From Phragmites australis (taxonomy: Eukaryota > Streptophyta > Magnoliopsida > Poales > Poaceae), in NCBI RefSeq assembly GCF_958298935.1, contig NC_084930.1, forward strand, positions 22,604,001 to 22,668,000: a stretch of 64,000 nt of DNA, written 5' to 3'. Each line of letters starts with the position of its first letter. Positions within the stretch are counted from its first letter, which is position 1. The notes below the pieces were generated by a model. That model was not told the origin of the DNA and did no database searches. It saw only the letters and a list, made by a program, of their open reading frames with translations. Positions 1 to 10,492 of the stretch are shown here, piece by piece. A program made the position numbers and the translations under genes.

Positions 1-104
1 TTTTGTACCCCTTCGGCACGGAGGCATTAGCCTTCAAGATGCCGGGGTACCTTTCCCATTGTGTCTTTTCAAAACCTTTTTGCCAGGCGGAGTTTTTGAA
101 GAAA

Positions 105-803
105 CATTTCCATCGTGGGGGCTTTCGGAAGTCTCTTCGTTGTGCGGAGGTTTTGCAAGGCTCTCTGTTGTGCAGAGGTTTAGTAAAGCTCTCCGTTTTA
201 CCGGAGGTTTTGGTAAAGTTCTTCGTTTTTACCAGAGGTTTTTGGTAGAGTTCTCTGTTTTTGCTAGAGGTTTGGTAAGCTCTCCGTTTTTACCGATTTT
301 TTTGGCAAACTTCTCCGTTTTTATCCGAGGTTTGGTAGGATTCTCTGTTTTTGTCGGAGGTTTGGTAAGACTCTCCGTTTTTGCCAGAGGTTTGGTAAGA
401 CTCTCCATTTTTACCGAAGGTTTGGTAAAGCTCTTCGTTTTTACCGGAGGTTTTGGTAAAGTTCTCTATTTTTACCAGGGGTTTAGTAAAGCTCTCAGTT
501 TTTATCGGAGGTTTTCTTAAGTTTTTCTGTTTTTGTCGAAGGTTTTTGTAAGGCTCTCCATTTTTTTCGGAGGTTTTTGTAAGGCTCTCCGTTTTTGCTG
601 GAGGTTTTCGTAAGGTTCTCCGTTTTTGTCAGAGGTTTTTGTAAGACACTCAGTTTTTACCAAAGGTTTTTGTAGGACTCTGTGTTTTTACCGGAGGTTT
701 TTGTAAGACTCCATTTTTGCTGGATGCTTTTGTAAGACTTTCCATTTTTGCCGGAGGTTTTTGTAACACTCTCCGTTTTTGTTAGAGGTTTTTGTAAGAC
801 TCC
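105..803. repeat. 31-bp minisatellite, about 22 copies
   Basis: Tandem array with a 31-base period. Each unit has a 'ggaggttttt' core, then 'gtaaggctctcc', then a T-run ending in 'gcc' or 'acc'. Units between about 540 and 800 are the most regular; those before about 300 have small indels. The open frame across 59-520 exists only because few stop triplets occur in the unit, and it is not a gene. The array lies beyond the gag remnant of a minus-strand gypsy-like element, so it may be internal tandem sequence of that element (inference). Confidence 0.85.
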
Positions 804-1690
804 TTGGCATGTATTAATGCCGAAGGTCCTACACACTATCGGAGCTACGCAATACCTTCCAGGAAACCTAGCCAGTCTTGCCTTTTAGGTGACCTCCGCA
901 TGCTATGCCCATGGTGTGTAGGCTTGTCGTGCTCCCAAGGAAACGCCCGGGATGCACCGCAACACTGTCCACCAATGATGTGCCCTGGCACGTGGCATTT
1001 ATATGACCAAAGCTATGTAATACCTTCCAGGGCACCTTGGGCATAATCTACCTTGCAGGTGACCTAGGCATAAACGACACCCACGGTATATAAGCATGTC
1101 GTGCAGAGAGGATTCCTTGCGACAACATTCCTCAGAGCACCGTATCCTCACATCAGGGCAGCCCCCTAATATGCGCCGTCCACACACTATCGAGGCTACA
1201 CAATACCTTCCAGGAAACCTAAGCAGTCTTGCTCCCCAGGTGACCTAGGCATGCTACGGCCATGGTGTGTGGGCTCCACTTCCTACCAGGGCAAAGCCTA
1301 CCCTCCAGGAAACCTTTTCACGTGACCTTGGGTTTAGGCAAGCGATGCTTACTGGTGCGTGGGCTTATCACTACCTTGGGCACCCTGGGTATAATCTGCC
1401 TTGCAGGTGACCTAGGCATAACTGACACTTGCGGTGTGTGGACCTCACTGTCTACCGAGACTACGCAATGCCTTCTAGGAAATCTAGGCAGTCTTGCCTT
1501 TCAGTTGACCTAGGCATGCTACGTTCGCGATACGTGGGCTTGTCACGCCACCCGAAGATGTCCTACAGGTGGTGCCACAACACGGTCTATCAAGGAAATC
1601 CCTTGATACGTTGCAACTACACTTTCGAGGCCGCACAATGCCTTCTAGAAAACCTGGGCAGACTCGCCCCCCAGGCAACCTAGGCACGAT
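804..1690. repeat. degenerate long-unit tandem array
   Basis: Several imperfect copies of a block containing 'acgcaataccttccagg', 'ggtgacctaggcat' and 'tggtgtgtgggct'. The blocks recur near 840, 1010, 1190, 1380, 1460 and 1635, at spacings of about 75 to 190 bases. Copies differ by substitutions and indels. It directly follows the 31-bp minisatellite but has a different sequence. No convincing coding frame was seen. It is probably internal or LTR-adjacent sequence of the gypsy-like remnant to the right. Confidence 0.6.
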
Positions 1691-2230
1691 GCATCTGCGG
1701 GAGTGTAGGGATTTTGCATGGTTATACTAGTTAAGTTTTGCAGTCTACTGTTGGCAATAAGAAGCTATTTGTACCATAAAACATAGCCAAGTGATATAAT
1801 TGTTCATGCTAAGTGAGAATGTAACTTAAGTTCTACTGCTTCTACCTAGTGGTAAGGTTGGAGGCCTTCAACAAACTTTAACCTGGCCGTATGAAGGACA
1901 GATTACTAGGTAAGCTACTTGGTGGTTAATAACGGGCATACCTTTGTAAGAATAAAGCCTCTATTGTGAGGTCTGGTAGCCTCAAAGCCTGTGGCTAGGA
2001 TGGGAGAGGTGGTGCTTGACCCCCTCAGCCTTTAGCCATTGCTCCGCCCTGGAGGTAATCCGTCCGGAGCTTGGCGACGGCATGTTGGAGGCATAGTCGA
2101 AGGCTAGTCGGGAGAGGCGGTCCTCGATGCCTCGGCCCTTAGCTGTTGCCCAGCTCCGAAGATACCCTATTCAGAGCGACCGCCTCGGCCCTTAGCCGCT
2201 GCTCGGCTCCGAAGATACCCTATCCGGAGC
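1691..2230. other. non-coding gap between tandem array and gag remnant
   Basis: No gene recognised. From about 1980 a GC-rich stretch repeats the block 'cggcccttagctgttgcc...gctccgaagataccctat' two or three times (about 2030-2235). This is common in the untranslated interior of grass gypsy-like elements. Confidence 0.4.
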
Positions 2231-3126
2231 CTAGCGACAGCGTGTCCCCGACTCAGTTCTCATTGCTGGATGTGGTATCATTGGTAGTAGGGTCGGTAGT
2301 GACGATGCAGCATTGAGGGGTTGGGGATTTGCTCGAGAGTTTGCCCCAGGCCTCCGAACCCTGCATTGTCCTTCGTTTACTCCTTCTGCGGCCAGGTATT
2401 CTGCTTGCCTTCCGAGGTATTCCTCCCGGAAAGTCATGAGGGTGCGGCAGTCGTTGGTGTTGTGGCCGCACCGTGGTCCGTGCCGGATGCACCCGTGTGC
2501 CTCCAAGGGTGCCAGAGCTTGGAGTTGTCATTGGGGTCGCTGCAAAAGGCGGTATGTCCCGGAGCTTGTGGTTTCCCCAAGGTCTCCTTCCCCTTTGGGA
2601 GATCATCGAGGCTGCCTGGTGAACCGGGTTTTGGAGCTGAAGTGGTTCTGACTATGCCTCACCGGACGAGGTGGGCTTAGGGTTCCCTGCGCGCAGTTGG
2701 CGTTGCGAAGGCAGCATCGGAGGTGCTGGTGGGGTCCACACCCTAGAGCCCTCCATCTCCTTGGAACCCTCTTTCGCCTGAGGGGCCCAAGGAGGGCGCT
2801 AGGTGGACAGACTTTCCGAAGATGTTGGCTTGCTCGGGGTATCCCAGGTGTGGTTGAAGGGGACACCTAGGGACCAAGCCCAGGTGGGAGCACTCTTGGG
2901 TTGGACCACCCAGAACCATTGGAAGGCGCCCTACTTGGCTGTGGCTTCGGCTGCATCCTCTCCTGAGGCGGTGAGGTCTTTGTCGTGCAGAGGCTAGAAG
3001 GCCTCCGTACTGTCTAGAATTTTTGTACCGACCCAGGGTTCTGATTTGGCCAAGGTCGAAGGAACGCCATCCTGTACGGCAGTGGGGCTGGAGCATGCAT
3101 GCGGTGCATATGGTTGTGGCAGCCAA
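2231..3126 (-). pseudogene. gypsy-type gag remnant
   Basis: Minus-strand coding remnant. The segment 2231-2506 contains a Cys/His cluster (CIRHGPRCGHNTNDC) followed by 'RTLMTFREEYLGRQ', resembling the nucleocapsid end of plant gypsy gag proteins. Upstream, toward 3126, the frame is split by shifts and stops, and no complete capsid domain can be followed. A 5' LTR on the same strand lies about 110 bases upstream (3235-3770), which supports a gag position. No protease or reverse transcriptase follows in the window, so the element is truncated or non-autonomous. Confidence 0.5.
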
Positions 3127-3234
3127 GCATATGGTTCCATACTTTGAAAGGTGGGTATGATGGTTTTAGCTAATCCTTTGGTGGTTTTCCTGGTGGATTC
3201 CTACCTCTCTTAGCACTTCTGGATTCCTACGCAC

Positions 3235-3770
3235 TGTTGGAGCAAGAGTTCATCTTGCCCCAGCAAGTACGGCGAAAGTTTCTTCTAAGGAGGAGACTCA
3301 AACTTGGATACGAAGTTTGAGAGGAAGGAAAACCACGAATATATTGATGATAGAAAAATGTATCACTCTGGGAGGAGTATCACAGCGTCCACTGTCTTGC
3401 TTGTTCTTTCTCGATGTGTTTGTCCCTTGCCCAGAGGACCATGGCCTCCTATTTATAGGGCCATGCATAGCTTGGTGTACAAGTTATCATAATCTACAAA
3501 TATCTGGGATCCGACTAAATTACTGGGTCTTATCCCGGATAACTACCTTCTATCCTACCGAGGAGATAAATATCTACCGTGGTAATTGTCATGGAGCCTA
3601 CCCCCTGAAGGGGGCGAGTTGGTCGCCAATTGTGGCCCGATATCGCACTGTCAGGGGTGTCAGGATAGCCTTCATCACGCTGGGGTGTCAGAGTCGCGTC
3701 CATTAGCCTAGGCCTTTAATGCCGATCACTTCCTTGTAGGCAAAGCACGATCGGCGCACCCCTTCCAACA
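3235..3770 (-). repeat. gypsy-like 5' LTR (minus orientation)
   Basis: A 536-bp segment that, read on the minus strand, begins TGTTGGAAGGGG and ends CTCCAACA, with TG...CA termini inside a TGTTGG/CCAACA inverted repeat. A TATA box (TATAAATA) sits mid-way on the minus strand. The five bases flanking the two sides do not match, as expected for one LTR of a longer element extending left. A second LTR is not in the window. Confidence 0.6.
3450..3457 (-). promoter_or_regulatory. TATA box of the gypsy-like LTR
   Basis: TATAAATA on the minus strand, inside 'ccctataaataggagg', about 315 bases into the LTR. This is a typical U3/R promoter position. Confidence 0.55.
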
Positions 3771-4111
3771 GATCTTTCCTAAGGCCTGCTGACTAACCCC
3801 GTTGCCTTCGAGAAAGCGGCCCGATCATCCCGAGGCAGGGGCCTCAGGGGGCATAGAACCATGAGGTGAAGGCTTTGGGAAGAGGGACCCCAGAGGGCTG
3901 GGGCTTCGGGAGGCCGAAGCTTCGGACGACCGAGGCATCGGGAGGTTGTGTTTTGGGAGGCTTCGGGAGGTCGAGCCGGCGGAGTCAAGGGAATGCTTCG
4001 TAGGTGCAAAGGGGTACCATGAAAGGATCTGATGACATCGGAGATCGAGCTTTTAATAGAGGGTTCCGAGATTAAAGCTCCGAAAGGACCTAGATGGTGA
4101 TCTTCAACCAT
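3771..4111. other. GC-rich LTR-like debris
   Basis: Repetitive 'ggcttcgggagg' and 'ccgaagcttcgg' motifs of the kind seen in grass gypsy LTRs. No termini, frame or gene can be supported. The last three bases (CAT, 4109-4111) are the left target duplication of the CACTA element that follows. Confidence 0.35.
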
Positions 4112-5167
4112 TACTACTACAAAAACTATTTTTAGAGGTGGTTGATAACTCGTTTTTACAGGCGTTTAGTGCATCCGCCTCTAATCAAAGGCCTTTGGAA
4201 ATGAACGATTTCCACAGGCGTAAAAAAGCCGTCTGTGGAAATATATTACCACAGGCGGTTCACTTAAGGAACAACCTGTGAAAATAGGTTTTCATAGGCG
4301 GTTCCTTAAGTGGGCCGCCTGTAGAAATTGATTTTCACAGGCAGTTCCTTGAGCGGGCCGCCTGTAGAAATTGATTTTCACAGGCGGTCCTTAAGCGAAC
4401 CGCCTGTAGAAATCAATTTTCATAGACGGATTCTTAAGTGAACCGCCTGTAATAATTGGTCCCCGAATCAACATTTTTTTATTCGAAAAACAATAATTTT
4501 TTGCCCACGGTCGAAATACGCGCGCGTGCGATTCTTAGCACTCGAACCGCCTGTAGAAATGAGTGACAACGTATCTTAAAAAATTCATATCTTTTTCATA
4601 TTAAGTCGGATAAGCACAAGATTTATATGAAAATTCTAGCTCTCGACAAGATCTACAACTTTGTAGTTTAAAAAGCTTTTCATTTGAAGTCATTTACGTG
4701 TCCAAATAATTGTTTGAAAATACAAACGATTATTTGGACACGTAAATGACTTCAAATGAAAAACGTTTCAACTACAAAGTTATATATCTCGTCGAGTGGC
4801 ACAATTTTCATGTAAAGTTTGTCATCATCCGAATTCATATGAAAAGGTTATAATTTTTTTAAAATAACCGGTCACTTATTTCCGCAGGCGGTTCTTTATA
4901 TGAATCGCATGCGGAAATGACCTATTTTCATAAGCGGTTTATGTAAGAAACAGCATGTGAAAGTAACCTTTTACACAGGTGGTTCCTTATATTAACCGCC
5001 TGTGATAATCATCACATTTTTAAAGGCGGTTCATGTAAGGAACCGTCTGTGAAATCAGGTGGTCCATAACCACAGCGGACCTCCACTAACTATCCAGATA
5101 GTTTTTCAAATGAGCCGCCTGTTAAAATGTACTCTATGTGTCCCAAAAAATAGTTTTTGTAGTAGTG
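4112..5167. mobile_element. non-autonomous CACTA element E1 (1056 bp), TSD CAT
   Basis: The ends are inverted: left TACTACTACAAAAACTATTTT and, on the other strand, right CACTACTACAAAAACTATTTT. The first base of the left end has mutated from C to T. CAT flanks both ends (4109-4111 and 5168-5170), the 3-bp duplication typical of CACTA (En/Spm) transposition. Both flanks of the interior carry many direct and inverted 'cacaggcggttc / gaaccgcctgtg' subterminal repeats, presumed transposase binding sites. There is no coding sequence. The centre is a long foldback (4575-4866). Termini and subterminal repeats match E6 (47181-59328), a plausible source of transposase. Confidence 0.88.
4575..4866. repeat. 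central foldback of E1
   Basis: Long inverted repeat. The innermost arms, 4677-4710 and 4729-4762, are perfect over 34 bases with an 18-base loop. The outer arms out to about 4575 and 4866 pair imperfectly. A transcript would form a long hairpin. A diverged relative of the outer arms occurs at 60563-60857. Confidence 0.8.
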
Positions 5168-5170
5168 CAT

Positions 5171-5357
5171 TATCCTTAGGATGATTTATTTTCGCTCCAA
5201 CAATGATGTACAAGACAACTTTGTGCAAACCTTAAATTCACTACCAACATGCAAATGTCACTTTGAGTTTTTCAGTCGAGGAATGAACTAATAAATCCAT
5301 GGGACGCTGCCTACCGCCCTCTTGTGGTTTGGCGCCTGGTGGCGACATAGGCCCACC
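5171..5357. other. short spacer between E1 and the copia element
   Basis: No gene seen. Because the copia element to the right has a clean target duplication, this sequence was continuous with 10498 onward before insertion. It may therefore be 3' flank of the host gene at 10596-11821. Confidence 0.4.
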
Positions 5358-5362
5358 ATCGT

Positions 5363-5759
5363 TGTTGTTGCACGAGCCAACCTGGACGATGAACACTACG
5401 CGAGAGTGGACACAAATGAACACACAGTAGTTTTTGCGCAGCGTACTTGCTTGCTGCCTTTTCTCTTTCTCCTCTTATTTATACGGTCAATACCATTTTG
5501 CTTACAACAGAAAACGAACCAGAAAATAGCTAGGAATGGGTATTGCGGCCGTGCCATCCCACATCCACCCTTACGTCGCTATGTTTGCCGCTGCATGAGC
5601 TGAAATCGTGCCATCCCATGAACTCCTACAATGGCCTGATCTAACTAACCGAAAACTAAGCCAAGACGTGCACATGCACACGTTGCATGGCGTGTTATTT
5701 CTACACTAAAGAAAGAAAAACAGTAAAGAACTAGGCTCAACGGGATTACATGCATAACA
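5363..5759 (-). repeat. copia 3' LTR
   Basis: Left LTR, downstream in element orientation. On the minus strand it begins TGTTATGCATG and ends with CA (plus-strand TGTTGTTGCACG). Same length as the partner at 10096-10492, with about 14 differences, mostly transitions. It contains the same TATA motif at 5476-5483. Confidence 0.92.
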
Positions 5760-5770
5760 TTCACCCCCTT
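5760..5770 (-). promoter_or_regulatory. copia polypurine tract
   Basis: AAGGGGGTGAA on the minus strand, directly abutting the 3' LTR. This is the expected primer site for plus-strand DNA synthesis. Confidence 0.85.
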
Positions 5771-6644
5771 AAGCCCGTTGTGCAGCCTTCACCTCCACGA
5801 CACCTAACATCTGCCTCATTTCACCAAATTTGACTCGCCCAAGTGCCTTGGTAAGAAGATCTGCAAGTTGCCCATTTGTGCCAATATGTTCAATGTCAGC
5901 TTTTCCCTCCTTGATGCATGACCTGATGAAGTGGTACTTCGTGTCTATATGTTTGGTCCACTCATGGTGCACCGGATTCTTTGAGAGTGCAATAGTTGAC
6001 TTGTTGTCCACCTTGAGATTGAACTTCGCTGGAGCTCGCCCAACCATCTCGCCGAGCAGGCAGCTGAGCCAAACACCCTGGCACGCGGCGCTAGCCGCTG
6101 CAACATACTCCGCCTCGCACGATGATATCGCCACGACCTTCTGCTTCTTTGAACTCCATGTGACGATGCTACTCCCGAGCAGGAATGCAACCCCGGAAGT
6201 GCTCTTCCTATCATCAATATCTCCGGTGAGGTCACTATCGCTGTAGCCTGTTAACACCGGCCCCTTCGAGTCTGCTTTGTAGTAGCACCCGTAGCCAATT
6301 ATGCCCTGCACATACCTCAAAATCTGCTTGGTGATCGCCCAGTGCTGCTTGCTTGGAGCTTCCATGTACCGGCTAGCGATCCCAACAGCATAGGCGATGT
6401 CGGGCCTGGTGTTGACGAGGTAGCGTAAGCTACCAATCACACTCCTGTAGTGTGTTGCATCGACAGCCTCACTTCCATCCCTCTTGCTGATCTTGAGACG
6501 GCACTCCATCGGCGTGGAGCAGGAGTTACACGAGCTCATCCCGGCTTTCTCCAAGATCCTTTGGGCATAGCTGGTTTGGCTCACCTTGATCTCACCATCA
6601 CTCTGTTCAACCTCGATTCCCCATGTAGTAGGACAAGAGACCAA
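5769..6644 (-). pseudogene. copia RNase H and end of reverse transcriptase
   Basis: C-terminal part of pol. It contains the copia connection region (SYAQRILEKAGM, CSTPME, YRSVIGSLRYL) and RNase H with DSDLTGDIDDRKSTSG, SSCEAEYVAA and the terminal HIDTKYHFIR. RNase H would remove RNA from the RNA/DNA hybrid during reverse transcription. It ends about 10 bases before the 3' LTR, as is usual. It is in another frame from the reverse transcriptase segment (6607-7392), so a frameshift lies near 6610-6640, in the 'SYYLGIEV' region. Family assignment is firm; function is lost. Confidence 0.9.
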
Positions 6645-7392
6645 GGTAACTCATCCTAAACAGCTGCTGCATCTCGGCTTTGAAGGTGTCGATGTCGCTC
6701 GAGCTGGTTCCGGTGATGATGAGGTCGTCCACATAAACCCCCACGAGCAGAAATGACTCGGCATCTCCTCTCCAGTACACGACGTGCTCCAGTTGGCCCC
6801 TACTGAAGCCGAGGGCGTGCAGCGACGCATCAAGCTTTGCGTTCCAGGCTCGCGGCGCTTGCCGTAGCCCGTACAAAGCCTTCCGCAGCCGGAGAACCTT
6901 GTTGTGATCCTTCCCGTCGGTGAAGCCCGAGGGTTGCTGCACGTATACCTCCTCTGCGAGATCACCATTCAGAAAAGCGGATTTAACATCCATGTGATGT
7001 ACTTGCCATCCGCCGTGCGCCGCGAGAGCGAGAACCAGATGAACTGACCCCATGCGCGCCACCGGGGCGAAGACTTCCTCGAAGTCCACCCCCTGACGCT
7101 GAGCATATCCCTTCGCTACCAAGCGCGCCTTGTGCTTTACGATGTTACCTGTAGGATCTTTTTTTACCTTGAAAACCCACTTCAATCCAATGGCACGGTG
7201 GCTGGCGGGAAGAGTGACAATTTCCCAAGTGTCGTTGTCAACGATCGAGTCAAGCTCCTCCTGCATCGCCTTGCGCCATGCGTGATCAGAGAGCACGGCC
7301 TCCACGCTAGCTGGCTCCTCGGCAGCGAGAAGACACAGTCTCGAGTGCTCGGACTCGTCATCGCCGTCTAGGGCGTCGAAGTTGGCTGGCAC
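6607..7392 (-). pseudogene. copia reverse transcriptase
   Basis: Carries the copia RT hallmarks in order: WKFKVK-type motif (LKWVFKVKKDPTG), RLVAKGYAQRQGVDFEEVFAPVAR, MDVKSAFLNGDL, KALYGLRQAPRAWN and the catalytic GVYVDDLIITG (YVDD box). It would copy element RNA into DNA. It is separated from the integrase segment by an in-frame TAG at 7393-7395 and ends by frameshift near 6607. The long undisturbed domain fits a young insertion. Confidence 0.92.
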
Positions 7393-8451
7393 CTAAACCT
7401 CCTTGGTGGTGTCAAGGATGTTCTCGAGGCGACGGTAGCGGTGCGGCCCGCCGGAGTTGGTGTTGAGGTTGGAGTCATGGGTTGGCGGCGTGGCGAACTC
7501 GACCGGCACAGGTGACGGTGTGTGCGGCTCCACCTCCGCAGTTGTCGGTGCGTCCACAGCAGTGCGCGACGTGTCTGACCCCGGTACTGCATCAGCCTCA
7601 GCTGCTGTGCTGTACACCACGGTGAATGTGGCGGGAGCGGCCGGCAGCTCCGCGGTACTGTACTTGCACCAGTCCCAGGCACGGTGTTCTTCAAAAAACA
7701 CATCGCGCATCAGGTGAAGCCGCTTCCCAATTGGATCGAAAATACGGTATGCCTTCGAGCCCTCCTCATAGCCAACGAACACTCCCAGGAAGGAGCGATC
7801 AGCTAGCTTGTGCACTCTGGGACCTAGTTTCTTCACGTGTGAAACACAACCAAAAATTCTCATGTGATGCACACTTGGTTTCTTACCATGCCAAGCTTCG
7901 TAGGGAGTCACGTCATCCAAGCTCCTCGACGGCGCTCGATTGAGAATGTACACGGTTGTTTTCACAGCCTCTCCCTAGAATGATCCCGGCACGGCCATTG
8001 CCTTTAGGAGACACCGCGCCATTTCGACCACCGTCTGATTTCGCCGCTCCACTACGCCATTTTGTTGTGGCGTGTACGGCGCCGTGGTCTGATGGTTGAT
8101 GCCGTTCACCTCGCAGAACTCGACGAAGTCGCCGGAGTTGAACTCACCGCCCCGGTCAGAATGAAAGGCGAGCAGCTTACACTCGTGCTCCGCCTCCGCC
8201 GTGACCTTCACTTTCTTGAAGAAGCACAACGCCTCATCCTTGGAGCTGAGTACTTCTAGCCACATGAATCGAGTGTAGTCATCGACTATGAGCAGGAAGT
8301 ACCTTTTGCCGCCGGCAGTTGGTGGAGTGATTGGACCACACAGGTCAGTGTGTACCATCTCTAGAGCACTCCTCGCCCTGTACAAGCTAGCTCGGGGAAA
8401 CGGAAGCCGGTGCTGCATGCTGAGCGTGCAGCTGTCGCAAAATTCCTCCAC
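7393..8451 (-). pseudogene. copia integrase (one internal nonsense codon)
   Basis: Integrase core with the D,D,E residues in HTDLCGP, FHSDRGGEF and PQQNGVVERRN, preceded by a Cys-containing segment (FCDSCTLSM) and followed by the usual C-terminal motif (PYEAWHGKKPSVHHMRIFGC). An in-frame TAG at 7975-7977 replaces what is normally Trp in 'WGEA', consistent with one G-to-A change. The reading frame continues unchanged after it to 7393. A frameshift near 8450 separates it from the protease segment. Confidence 0.9.
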
Positions 8452-9020
8452 TGCTCGATCGCTGGTATGCCGCGCGCCATGTCCTTGCCCGCCAGTGTCC
8501 GCAGTGCACAGAAGTGAAGGTGACTGTAGCGTTCATGCCACAGCCACGCATCATCATTCTTCTGGGCCAGCAGGCTCACCAGTGTGGCTAGACGCAGGCG
8601 GACGGTGTAGAGACAATTGCTGGTGCGGTTTACACGGGCGAGTATCTTGCACGGCCGGTCGAGGATGCTCATGACACCGTCTTCAATGGTGATCCTGCAC
8701 CCATTTTTGTCGAGCTGCCCAAGCGAGACGATGTTGCTACGGAGGCTGGGGATGAAGTAGACATCTCCGAGAACACGGTGATCACCGGTGAGGCACTGGA
8801 ACACCACTGTGCCCCGGCCCTGGATGTTGACGACTAAGCTGTCGCCAAATCGCACCGTCCCGTGCACCGACTCGTCGAGCGTGGTGAACATCTCACGTAT
8901 GCCGGTCATGTGGCTCCTCGCTCCAGTATCAAGGTACCAGAGGCCATTGGGAGACGGCACAGGGATCACCCTCTCCTCGTTCAGGTACACCGCCTGGGGC
9001 GCATCGTCGGCGATCTGCAC
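8361..9020 (-). pseudogene. copia protease and GAG-pre-integrase region
   Basis: Contains the aspartic protease site WYLDTGARSHMTG (DTG plus the family's SHMTG) and then the GAG-pre-integrase motif with LWHERYSHLHF. The protease would cut the polyprotein. The start is not defined because gag and pol were one frame in the ancestor, and a frameshift near 9040 separates this part from gag. The final 25 or so codons are out of the original frame, because the true frame continues in the integrase segment. Confidence 0.88.
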
Positions 9021-9041
9021 TAGAGAGCAGAAGCTGCACCA

Positions 9042-10074
9042 TTAGCAGTGCCAGTGCCTCCTCCTCTTTAGTGCGTGCGAGGTTCGCTGCCTCACCCTGG
9101 TTCTCCCGCTCGCGATCCCGCTTGGCCTTGCGGCACTCCTTGGCCCAGTGGATAGCCTTGCCGCAATAGCGACAATTTCCTTTTCGCCGCTAGCACCGCT
9201 GCTGCTCCCGGCCTTATCGCCGTTGTGCGGCTTTGGTTTGAACGCCGTCTTGCCGCCCTTGTCGCCGCCGAACGAGGCACCCTGTCCGCGTTGGCACTGC
9301 CGAGCTGACCATTCCTCCTTAGTGAGGAGGAGCTTCCCGACGCCATTCCCCATGTCGTCAAGGTCGTAGCCCTCTTCCACAGTCAGCAGACAACCACAGA
9401 GCTCTTCAATCGTCAACGTCTTGAGGTCGACGAAGGATTCGATGGCCATTGCCATCTGCCGGTATTGCGTGGCACCGCACGCAGAAACTTGAGCATGGCC
9501 CGATGCTCGGTGACGGGGTCGTTCAGGAGCTGCAGGTCATTGACGATGGCAGTAAGACGAAGCGTGAAATCCTCGATGGACTCCCCGTCGCGGAACTGGT
9601 GTTCCTTGAACTCGCGGTGCGCGTTTGTGCCCTCGCCTCCTGCACGCGCTCGCACCCCATGCGCAAGGTTTTGAGTGTGTCCCAGGCAGCCTTGGCGCCA
9701 TCCTTGCCGGCGAGCGTGTGCACCAGCTCCGGCAGAACCGCCCGCAGCAGCGCCGCCAGTGCCGCGCGATCGTCGCTCTCGTCGTTGCCGAACTCGACAG
9801 CCTCCCATAGCCCCTGTGCCTGCAGCTGAACACGCATGATCATGTCGCAGTCGGCGTAGTTAGTACGGGTGAGCATCGGGTATTTGGCAGAGCCGCCGCC
9901 CTCCCTCACGACACGCTCACGCACTACGATCTCACGCCCACCGCGGCAACCCAGACATCGGCCGCGTCAACCGACCGGAGACTACGACGCCCTGCGTCCC
10001 GGCGGCGGCGTCCGTGACCCGCCTCCCCCGTTGCCAGTGTCGTCGGCGGCGCGTGAGCTCCGGGATCCCGCCAT
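9042..10074 (-). pseudogene. copia gag
   Basis: The probable start is the ATG at 10072-10074, just after the PBS. From there one frame runs through two stops (TAG and TGA, about 9945-9985) into the capsid-like region (KYPMLTRTNYADC, LGKDGAKAAWDTL-type). The frame shifts near 9620 (EFKEHQFRDGESIEDFTLRL) and again near 9450. The CCHC zinc knuckle (CRYCGKAIHWAKEC, about 9132-9173) is in yet another frame. It would form the virus-like particle; it is clearly broken. Confidence 0.85.
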
Positions 10075-10078
10075 GAAC

Positions 10079-10093
10079 GAGGCTCTGATACCA
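10079..10093 (-). promoter_or_regulatory. copia primer-binding site (initiator tRNA-Met type)
   Basis: TGGTATCAGAGCCTC on the minus strand, complementary to the 3' end of plant initiator methionine tRNA. It lies two bases from the 5' LTR. Confidence 0.93.
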
Positions 10094-10095
10094 CG

Positions 10096-10492
10096 TGTTG
10101 TTGCACGAGCCAACCTGGACGATGAACACTACGCGAGAGTGGACACAGATGAACACACAGTAGTTTTTGCGCAGCGTACTTGCTTGCTGCCTTTTCTCTT
10201 TCTCCTCTTATTTATACGGTCAATACCGTTTTGCTTACAACTGAAAACGAACGAAAAAATAGCTAGGAATGGATATTGCGGCCGTGCCATCCCACGTCCA
10301 CCCGTACGTCACTATGTTTGCCGCTGCATGAGCTGAAATCGTGCCATCCCACGAACTCCTACAACGGCCTGATCTAACTAACCGAAAACTAAGCCAAGAT
10401 GTGCACATGCACACGTTGCATGGCGTGTTATTTCTGCACTAAAGAAAGAAAAACAGTAAAGAACTAGGCTCAACGGGATTACATGCATTACA
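10096..10492 (-). repeat. copia 5' LTR
   Basis: Right LTR, upstream in element orientation, 397 bp, TG...CA. It is followed by the PBS on its inner side and by the ATCGT duplication on its outer side. TATAAATA on the minus strand at 10209-10216 is the likely promoter for element RNA. Confidence 0.92.
10209..10216 (-). promoter_or_regulatory. TATA box in copia 5' LTR
   Basis: TATAAATA on the minus strand, in 'ccgtataaataagagg'. The equivalent site in the 3' LTR is 5476-5483. The 3' LTR copy points away from the host gene, so it would not drive that gene. Confidence 0.6.

Larger units (their letters stand above)
5363..10492 (-). mobile_element. structurally complete Ty1/copia retrotransposon, TSD ATCGT
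   Basis: A 5130-bp element in minus orientation. Two 397-bp LTRs (5363-5759 and 10096-10492) are flanked by ATCGT at 5358-5362 and 10493-10497. The PBS (initiator tRNA-Met type) lies beside the right (5') LTR and the polypurine tract beside the left (3') LTR. Interior order on the minus strand is gag, protease, integrase, reverse transcriptase, RNase H: the copia order. By hand alignment the LTRs differ at about 14 of 397 positions (about 3.5%). All coding parts are interrupted, so it cannot move on its own. Confidence 0.93.

Noticed and set aside
59..520. Long open frame across the minisatellite
   Set aside because: The 31-base unit lacks stops by chance; the frame follows repeat phase and has no domain.
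105..803. CRISPR-like regular repeats
   Set aside because: Head-to-tail units with no unique spacers, in a plant nuclear context.
4575..4866. E1 foldback as a microRNA precursor
   Set aside because: Arms are far longer than plant pre-miRNAs usually are and nearly perfect inside, fitting siRNA-type hairpins; no mature sequence recognised.
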